Shown here one piece after another: positions 45,939-52,497 of a stretch of 64,000 bases of DNA. Below the pieces are notes generated by a model. It was not told the origin of the DNA and ran no database searches. It was given only the letters and a program-made list of their open reading frames with translations. The position numbers and the translations under genes were made by a program. Source of the stretch: Pseudomonadota bacterium (GTDB lineage: Bacteria; Myxococcota_A; Polyangia; Haliangiales; Haliangiaceae). How positions within the stretch are numbered: the first letter of the stretch is position 1; the number at the start of each line of letters is the position of its first letter. Location of the stretch: positions 24,226 to 88,225 of the forward strand of contig JAKSDA010000614.1 in NCBI GenBank assembly GCA_022360315.1, written 5' to 3'.

Positions 45939-46782
45939 CCGTGCATCCTTTTTGCGCGACGGATTTGCCGTCGTGAAAAGCGTGTTATCAGGGGATGAGA
46001 TTGCGACGTATACTGCGCTCGCGCGCAGGTGCCTCGGTCCCCAGGCCGAGGACAGCTATCGCCAGCGCCACATGTCCATTGGTAGCCTTTTCGATATTCT
46101 GGCCGAGCCCGGCTTTGTCGACTTGATCGCGCACCGGGGAATCGACGATGTGTTTCAGTGCCTACATTTTGACGACCCATACTTTCAACACGGCATCGTG
46201 TTCAACAAGCTCCCCCACACACCCCGTACGTTCTGGCATCAGGATGGCACCATCTGGTCACATCCAGCGGCCTACGGCGATGCGCCTCATGACGTGATTG
46301 TGATCTACTATCTATGCAATACTGGACCACACAATGGCTGCTTGCGTGTCATACCGGGTAGTCACCGCCATCGCCACACGCTCCATGATTACCTGGCTAC
46401 CGCGACCACCGAAACCCTGCGCGCGATGGTCGATCCGACCTCGGCGGCCTACCAGACCATGAGCGATGAGGTTGCGGTTCCGGTCTCTGCAGGTGACCTG
46501 GTGCTCATCGACGCGCGCTTGCTTCACGCAGCACACTCCAACCGCAGCAACGACGATCGAATCGCGCTCAGCCTGTGGTATCTGCCGTCGTACAGCCAGT
46601 TGCCCGAACCGGTACAGGCGCGGTTCACAGGACGAGCGGGACCAAACGACCGATTACCATATATACCATCGAGCTGGCCGCCCGAACACGTACAACGGCT
46701 ACGCAAGTACCTGCCGCCCACCTATGACGGAACCCGCGATCCACTGCCAATGTGCAACGTACCGGGGCCAGGGCTCCGGTGA
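45928..46782 (+). CDS. PhyH-family Fe(II)/2-oxoglutarate dioxygenase
   Basis: The 284-residue protein starts at an ATG overlapping the permease stop. It has the phytanoyl-CoA dioxygenase fold: FLRDGFAVVKSVLSGDEI at the N-terminus, the metal-binding FWHQDGT (His104, Asp106), PHNGCLRVIPGSHR in the core, and the distal His in ARLLHAAHSN with Arg211 as the 2-oxoglutarate anchor. Bacterial members hydroxylate amino acids, peptides or intermediates of natural-product pathways. Placed between transport genes and a nicotianamine synthase homologue, it probably hydroxylates a precursor or the finished metallophore; the substrate is unknown. Confidence 0.9.
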   Translation: MTIDRASFLRDGFAVVKSVLSGDEIATYTALARRCLGPQAEDSYRQRHMSIGSLFDILAEPGFVDLIAHRGIDDVFQCLHFDDPYFQHGIVFNKLPHTPRTFWHQDGTIWSHPAAYGDAPHDVIVIYYLCNTGPHNGCLRVIPGSHRHRHTLHDYLATATTETLRAMVDPTSAAYQTMSDEVAVPVSAGDLVLIDARLLHAAHSNRSNDDRIALSLWYLPSYSQLPEPVQARFTGRAGPNDRLPYIPSSWPPEHVQRLRKYLPPTYDGTRDPLPMCNVPGPGLR

Positions 46783-46825
46783 TCGAGCGGGGACAAGGCG
46801 AAAATCAGGTCAAAGACCCACAGGC

Positions 46826-47698
46826 ATGACGAGAAAACACATGATGCAGTATTCCTGCGGCGGCGAGGTATCATCTCGACTCCATCGCATCTATCACGAG
46901 CTGGCTACAGCTTCCTCACTGGAGCCATGTGAGCGCGTCGACCAGCTGTTCAATCAGCTCGTCGGCTTGACTCTGGCCGGCGAGCATGTGGCCGAGCACG
47001 TGCTCGCCGACCCGATTGTCTGCGCAATTCGAGAAAATCTCTGGTGGGTGTGCTCTCGTGGCGAGTTTGCTCTCGAGTCGTATTGGTCGGCGCGGATCGC
47101 CGCAGCTGCCGAGCCCTGGGCCGAACTGCGACAATTTCCATACTACGGAAACTACGCGAAACTCGCCCGACTGGAGCTTTACGCGCTGCGCGGGGCGGGC
47201 ACGGAAAACCGAGCTCGTATCCTGTTCATCGGCTGCGGACCCCTACCTCTCACATCCATCGTGATGAGCGCCGACTACAGCCTGGAAGTGGCCAACTTCG
47301 ATATCGACGCATCGGCCTGCACGCGAGCCCGTGAAGTGGTCGATCGATTGGGTCTGCGACAACAGATCGCCATCGAGCAGCGCGACGCCTTTGTAGCCGA
47401 TGATCTGTGTGAGTTTGATGTCGTATGCGTGGCCGCCCTCGTCGGTATGAACCGACGCGAGAAGAAGCGTTTATTCGACCACCTGGCCCGATGTATGCGA
47501 CCGGGGGCAATTCTCCTGGCGCGCACCTCGCGCAGTCTACGAACCCTGCTTTATCCGTGTGTCGACTCGGATCACCTGGGCGCCTTCGAGTTGGTAGTCG
47601 AGATTCATCCCCACGACGAAATCATCAATTCAGTCTTGATTGCGCGCTGTATCGGCGATGGTCGGCAGCCACCTGAGGAATCATGGCAAATCTATTGA
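46826..47698 (+). CDS. Nicotianamine synthase-family aminobutanoyltransferase (CntL-like)
   Basis: The ATG at 46826 gives a 290-residue protein. Signatures of nicotianamine synthase are found in order: ALESYW with the conserved Glu region (about 80-88), FPYYGNYAKLARLE (104-117), the SAM-binding FIGCGPLPLTSIV (134-146), NFDIDASA (157-164), VAALVGM (202-208), RPGAILLARTSRSLRTLLYP (225-244) and HPHDEIINSVLIAR (260-273). The family moves aminobutanoyl groups from SAM onto an amine, building nicotianamine in plants, thermonicotianamine in archaea, and one unit onto histidine in the CntL enzymes of staphylopine-type pathways. No histidine racemase (CntK) or opine dehydrogenase (CntM) gene is near, so the product must differ. 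It overlaps the ATP-grasp gene by 16 bases. Confidence 0.93.
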   Translation: MTRKHMMQYSCGGEVSSRLHRIYHELATASSLEPCERVDQLFNQLVGLTLAGEHVAEHVLADPIVCAIRENLWWVCSRGEFALESYWSARIAAAAEPWAELRQFPYYGNYAKLARLELYALRGAGTENRARILFIGCGPLPLTSIVMSADYSLEVANFDIDASACTRAREVVDRLGLRQQIAIEQRDAFVADDLCEFDVVCVAALVGMNRREKKRLFDHLARCMRPGAILLARTSRSLRTLLYPCVDSDHLGAFELVVEIHPHDEIINSVLIARCIGDGRQPPEESWQIY

Positions 47699-48954
47699 TT
47701 ATCGAAAGCTGGGTCCGTGCGGTCGGACTGGTATTGCCAGAAAAACTCGCTAGCCACGGTCACCGCTATACCTTTGTGAGTCGCAATCCAGGCCACTATA
47801 CCTCCTGGGCCAGGGCAGCAGGTCTGGTTGGAGCTGCATCACATCCATTGCTGGCCGGAGCCGATGCGGTCATCGAAGCCAATACCAATGATGTGACTTC
47901 GCTTCTGCGCGCCGTGCGGCCGCTTCACGAGCGCACTCCATTCGATGGTGTGCTCACCACGTGCGATTATTATCTGGAAACGGCCGCCCGGGTTGCAGAG
48001 GATCTGGCGCTGCCGGGCTCGTCGGCCGCAGCGGTTGAAGTCGCCCGCCACAAGCATCTGATGCGGGAAGCGTGTCGGCGCGCGGGGCTGCCAGGGCCCA
48101 GGTTTCTGGCCGCTCGTACCGTCGAGGACGCCCTCGAGTTTGCCGATGCTGTGGGATACCCGGTTGTCGTCAAGGCGGTAGATCTGTGCAGCAGTGAAAG
48201 CGTGAACGCGGTGAAGGATCCGGTCGAGCTCGACCGATGCTACCGGGCTATCACCGGCGACCTGGAAAACATCCGCGGACAACTTCGTCCGCCGGTCGTC
48301 CTGGTCGAAGAGCTCCTCCGCGGCGATGAATTCAGCGTGGAAACGTATAGCTTTCGCGGCCGCACCACGGTCCTGGGCGTGACCGACAAGAGTCTGGTCG
48401 GGTATCCGCAGTTCATTGAATCTGGTCTGATGTTTCCAGCCGATATCTCGGTCCAGACCGAAAACCAGCTCGCGACCTTCGCCCGGTCGGCGCTGAACGC
48501 GGTCGGATACACTCATGGGCTCTCGCATACTGAAATCAAGCTCACTGCAGACGGGCCCCGAATCGTCGAAATCAACGCGCGCATGGGGGGTAGTTATCTC
48601 TTCGATGCGATTGAGCTGGTGACCGGACTCGATATGTTTTCGCTGCTGGTCGATCTGGCATTGGGCAGGCCGTCGAATGTCGAGGCGCAAGAGACGGGGA
48701 TAAAAAGCGCTGCGCTCAAGTTCTTGCTGCCGCCGCGGGGTGGATTGCTCGGCGCGGTCCATGGGGTCGATGCGGTGCGCGAAGATCTGGCGATCTACCG
48801 ACTGGTTATCGATGACGTGGTCGGCAAAGAGCTCCGCGAGCCGTATGACAACAACGATTTCATCGGCCACGTCCTAGCCATTGACCGCGAGCAGCGCGGC
48901 GCCCGGCGCAAGGCCGAGGCGGCGGCAGAGAGCCTCGAATTTGTCTTCCGATAG
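47683..48954 (+). CDS. ATP-grasp ligase (amino-acid/peptide ligase type)
   Basis: The 423-residue protein has an N-terminal preATP-grasp domain (LLIIESWVRAVGLVLPEKLA), the ATP-grasp B region (ARHKHLMREACRRAGLPGPR; YPVVVKAVDLCSSESV with the ATP-binding Lys), VEELLRGDEFSVETYSFRG in the hinge region, and the metal-binding RIVEINARMGGSYLFD near residue 300. This order is typical of L-amino acid ligases and carboxylate-amine ligases that make amide bonds through acyl phosphates. It overlaps both neighbours, so it belongs to the same pathway as the nicotianamine synthase homologue and could join its product to an amino acid. The substrate is inferred, not seen. Confidence 0.92.
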   Translation: MANLLIIESWVRAVGLVLPEKLASHGHRYTFVSRNPGHYTSWARAAGLVGAASHPLLAGADAVIEANTNDVTSLLRAVRPLHERTPFDGVLTTCDYYLETAARVAEDLALPGSSAAAVEVARHKHLMREACRRAGLPGPRFLAARTVEDALEFADAVGYPVVVKAVDLCSSESVNAVKDPVELDRCYRAITGDLENIRGQLRPPVVLVEELLRGDEFSVETYSFRGRTTVLGVTDKSLVGYPQFIESGLMFPADISVQTENQLATFARSALNAVGYTHGLSHTEIKLTADGPRIVEINARMGGSYLFDAIELVTGLDMFSLLVDLALGRPSNVEAQETGIKSAALKFLLPPRGGLLGAVHGVDAVREDLAIYRLVIDDVVGKELREPYDNNDFIGHVLAIDREQRGARRKAEAAAESLEFVFR

Positions 48955-50203
48955 CAATCATGGCGCTGGCGCCCGCCCTGGCGAGCTCGCGGTACTTCGC
49001 TCGCTGCGCGAGGCGACGCCGGCGACTCGCTGGCTTCTGATCAGCGATTTCGGCTTCAACATGGGATTTTACAGCTTGATGCCGTTTCTCGCTGGTGAAC
49101 TCGAGCAGCGCGGAGTAGCCGCCGCATCCATCGGGCTTGTGCTCGGCGTACGGACCTTGTGCCAGCAGGGGTTGTATCTGGTCGGCGGAGCCATCGCGGA
49201 TCGCACCGAGTATCGCTCGATCATCACACTGGGCTGCTATTTGCGTTTTATCGCTTTTGGGCTCTTTGCTGTCACACTCCACCCGGTTGCATTGATCGCC
49301 GCCGCGGCGTTGACTGGAGTCGCGGCTGCTTTGTTTACGCCGGCCATGAAAGCGTATCTGGCTGAAAGTGCTACTGACAACCGTTCGCGAACCTTTGCGC
49401 TCTCGGCGGTGTTGTCCGAGGCCGGGGCGCTGACCGGTCCCATCCTCGGCATTGCACTGTTGTCGGTAGGGTTCTCCCTGGGCGCATTGGCGGCTGGCTG
49501 CCTCTTTCTGCTCTGGGGGCTGGTCCTGCGCGCGCGTTTGCCCCGACGGCGGGGTTCCGAGCATGGGTCGGATCGGACACCTTGGCGGGCCTGGCTCGAT
49601 GTGCTCGGCGACCGCCGCTTCATGGCGTTTTCTGTTGCCCTGGCCGGGTATGCGGTGCTCTTCCAGCAGCTTTACTTGGCCCTACCGCTGATCCTCACCG
49701 ATATCGCTGGGGGTCAGGCCGGCGTTGCACTAGCGTTTGTGCTTTCAGCTGTGACGGTGGTGTTTTTGCAGGCGCGTGTCACGTCGTGCAGCGAGCGGGT
49801 CATGTCCCCAGCCAGCGCCATGAGCGTCGGTTTGGCAGTCATGGGCGCGGCCTTTCTCGCCCCCGTGATCGCTGATTTGTTGGACCTGGGGCCTGCCCTC
49901 GGAACCGGTTGCGCGCTGGTTGCCACGGTATTACTCACGCTGGGTACCATGATCGCGTTTCCCTATATCATGAGTACGGTGGCGCAGCTCGCTGGCGAGC
50001 GGCAGCTGGGTACCTACTACGGAGTCTTTTATCTCGCTGGCGGGTTGGCGGCGACGGCCGGCAACGTGGCCGTGGGTGCCTTGATCGACAGCGCTGACGG
50101 TCGACCAGGAACCCCGGTATGGCTGCTTCTTTTCGCCACCGGTGTGGTATCAGCCGCCGGCATTAACGCGATGAAATCTCAGATATCTCGCCCGCGATGG
50201 TAA
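48941..50203 (+). CDS. MFS transporter, probable exporter of the cluster product
   Basis: I take the TTG at 48941 as start because GAGAG lies 8 bases upstream and the frame before it overlaps the ATP-grasp gene without conservation. The 420-residue protein has about 12 TM helices and the MFS loop motif GGAIADRTEYR between helices 2 and 3. In staphylopine and pseudopaline loci a major-facilitator protein (CntE/CntI-type) exports the metallophore, and the same role is likely here. It overlaps the ATP-grasp stop by 14 bases and the DUF5916 gene follows at once. Confidence 0.88.
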   Translation: MSSDSNHGAGARPGELAVLRSLREATPATRWLLISDFGFNMGFYSLMPFLAGELEQRGVAAASIGLVLGVRTLCQQGLYLVGGAIADRTEYRSIITLGCYLRFIAFGLFAVTLHPVALIAAAALTGVAAALFTPAMKAYLAESATDNRSRTFALSAVLSEAGALTGPILGIALLSVGFSLGALAAGCLFLLWGLVLRARLPRRRGSEHGSDRTPWRAWLDVLGDRRFMAFSVALAGYAVLFQQLYLALPLILTDIAGGQAGVALAFVLSAVTVVFLQARVTSCSERVMSPASAMSVGLAVMGAAFLAPVIADLLDLGPALGTGCALVATVLLTLGTMIAFPYIMSTVAQLAGERQLGTYYGVFYLAGGLAATAGNVAVGALIDSADGRPGTPVWLLLFATGVVSAAGINAMKSQISRPRW

Positions 50204-50223
50204 ATACACAGGAACGGAACGCG

Positions 50224-52407
50224 ATGCGCTGGACTGCTGTCATCCTTCATATGGTCTTTTTTGCCGGCCCAATCGTCCCCTCGGCGATAGCCTCTCCTAT
50301 CGAGCTGGCCCGGCTCGATCAAGCGCCGGTCGTCGATGGAGTTGGCGACGAGCCCGCATGGCGAAACATCGAGCCGGTTACCACCATCGTTTATGGACCG
50401 GTGTACAACGATCCTCCATCCCAGCGCACCGAGATCCGTATCGCTTACTACGATGATGGGATTTACGTCTATGGTCATATGTTCGACAACCAGCCCCAGG
50501 ACGTGCGCGCCAACTCGCTGTATCGCGATGAATACGCTGGCGACGATACTCTGGGTCTCATCATCGATGTGTACAACGATAACGATACAGCGCTGTGGTT
50601 TTATACGACACCGGCTGGAATGCGCGCAGATGGGGCGATTTGGGCCGATATGGCATCTGGTGAGCCGGATTGGAGCTGGGATGGTTACTGGGATGCGGCA
50701 GCCCGACAGACCGACAGCGGCTGGACCGCGGAGATGCGGATTCCGTTTTCGACCCTGGGGGCGCAAACCGGTGCCGAGAATGCGATCATGGGAGTGTCGG
50801 TGTACCGCTGGCTGGCCCGACACAACGAACGCCATGTTTGGCCCGTGATACCGCCCAAGTGGCCTCGTGCCTACGCCAAGCCTTCCAAGCTCAAGGACGT
50901 CGCGCTCGTGGCTACCAATGCTCCGCGGACCTTCTTCGTATCGCCGTACGGATTGACCGGGTATCGTGCGCCAGACGACCTGGATGGAGAATTCGAACTT
51001 GAAGCGGGGGTGGATGCCCGGTATAGCTTCTCGAATACAACCATTGATTTTACCATCAATACCGACTTTGCTCAGGTCGAAGCTGATGATGAGCGAATCA
51101 ATTTGACCCGCTTCCCGCTGTTTTTTCCCGAAAAACGGCAATTTTTTCTCGATCGGGCGAGCGTTTTCGCATTCGACTTTTCCGGTAGCGATCGACTATT
51201 TCACAGCCGGCGCATCGGTTTGGTCGACGGTAGGCCCGTGCGCATACTGGCTGGCGCACGCGCTGCCGGCCGGATCGGGCGCTGGGACATCGGGGCCCTG
51301 GACATGCAGACTCAGGGCAGGGACTCGACGCCGGGCGAAAACTTTGCCGTCGTGCGGCTGCGCCGGCAGATCGGCGACGGGCTGTCGAGCGCTGGGGCAA
51401 TGATTACCTCGCGAGTCGGCAGTGATGATACCTACAATTTCACCGCTGGCGCTGACTCTACCACGCGTGTGGTGGGTGATGAGTATATGCAACTCAAATG
51501 GGCCTATAGCCGAGGACGTCGATTCGACGGTAGCGCACAACTCGAACGCGCAGATGGCAATCGGGTAATGATCGCATGGCAGCGGCGGCGCCTGGACGGC
51601 TTGAGTTACCAGGCCGCGCTCGATTGGGCCCAGGCTGGCTTCGAGCCCGGCATCGGCTTCGAAGAGCGCGACGATACCAGAGCGCTCCGGGCTGTCGGCG
51701 GATATCAGTGGTTGCTCGAAGAAGGTCTACTGAGCCGCATATCCTTTGCCACCGCCGGCGATATCATTCAGCGCAACGGTGATAACCGCGTCGATAGTGC
51801 ATTTGCCGAGCCCTCCGTGACTGCCGAGACCCGCCGTGGGCATACCATCTCGGCGGCGGCGATATACCGGTATGAGGATGTGGTCGAGCGCTTTACTTTG
51901 GCTGACGATATTGCAATCAAGCCGGGCACATACACGACGTATCTCGGTCGCCTCGAAGCCGGGCTGTCGAGTAGTCGACGCCTGCGGGGATCGATCGGCG
52001 TCGAATTCGGGCAATACTTTGACGGTAGTCGCGCCCTGGCCAGCGTGGCGCCTGCCTGGACTCCGTCTCGGCACCTCGACTTGGCCGCCGAATACGAAAT
52101 CGGCCGCATCGACCTGCCCGACCGACCGCGGCTGTGGACTCATGTCGGGCGCTTGCGCCTGCGGCTGGCCCTTAATATCAGGATTTCGTTGAGCGCATTG
52201 GCTCAATACAGTAGTGAGGTCGATCGTCTTGGCGTCAATGCTCGCTTTCGCTGGCATCTCCGCGAGGGCAATGATCTTTGGCTGGTATATGACCATCGCG
52301 CCGCAACTGACGATATGGCGGGCTCAAATGGCGACGACCATGAGCTGCCGGGACGCACTGTACTCGTCAAATACACCCATAGCCTCTTACTGCCGGCATG
52401 GCGTTAG
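50224..52407 (+). CDS. DUF5916-type outer-membrane protein with N-terminal CBM9-like domain
   Basis: The ATG at 50224 begins a signal peptide (MRWTAVILHMVFFAG) and has GGA 5 bases upstream; an ATG at 50197 overlapping the MFS stop is also possible. The 727-residue protein has a CBM9-like beta-sandwich (LDQAPVVDGVGDEPAW, FSTLGAQTGAENAIMGVSVY), the hallmark linker FPLFFPEKRQFFLDRASVFA of DUF5916 proteins near residue 300, and a C-terminal beta-barrel. The biochemical function of the family is unknown. As last gene of the cluster it may be an outer-membrane exit path or accessory receptor for the metallophore; this is inference from position. Confidence 0.88.
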   Translation: MRWTAVILHMVFFAGPIVPSAIASPIELARLDQAPVVDGVGDEPAWRNIEPVTTIVYGPVYNDPPSQRTEIRIAYYDDGIYVYGHMFDNQPQDVRANSLYRDEYAGDDTLGLIIDVYNDNDTALWFYTTPAGMRADGAIWADMASGEPDWSWDGYWDAAARQTDSGWTAEMRIPFSTLGAQTGAENAIMGVSVYRWLARHNERHVWPVIPPKWPRAYAKPSKLKDVALVATNAPRTFFVSPYGLTGYRAPDDLDGEFELEAGVDARYSFSNTTIDFTINTDFAQVEADDERINLTRFPLFFPEKRQFFLDRASVFAFDFSGSDRLFHSRRIGLVDGRPVRILAGARAAGRIGRWDIGALDMQTQGRDSTPGENFAVVRLRRQIGDGLSSAGAMITSRVGSDDTYNFTAGADSTTRVVGDEYMQLKWAYSRGRRFDGSAQLERADGNRVMIAWQRRRLDGLSYQAALDWAQAGFEPGIGFEERDDTRALRAVGGYQWLLEEGLLSRISFATAGDIIQRNGDNRVDSAFAEPSVTAETRRGHTISAAAIYRYEDVVERFTLADDIAIKPGTYTTYLGRLEAGLSSSRRLRGSIGVEFGQYFDGSRALASVAPAWTPSRHLDLAAEYEIGRIDLPDRPRLWTHVGRLRLRLALNIRISLSALAQYSSEVDRLGVNARFRWHLREGNDLWLVYDHRAATDDMAGSNGDDHELPGRTVLVKYTHSLLLPAWR

Positions 52408-52497
52408 CTGAATTACTTGGGCTCGTACGTCGTTGCAATGGCTACCCGTGTTGGCCGAGATGATGCCAGGTGAAATCAAATCAGTTGACGAAAATGT

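Noticed and set aside
47839..48870. A 343-codon open frame on the minus strand
   Set aside because: Antisense to the ATP-grasp gene; no signature or ribosome binding site.
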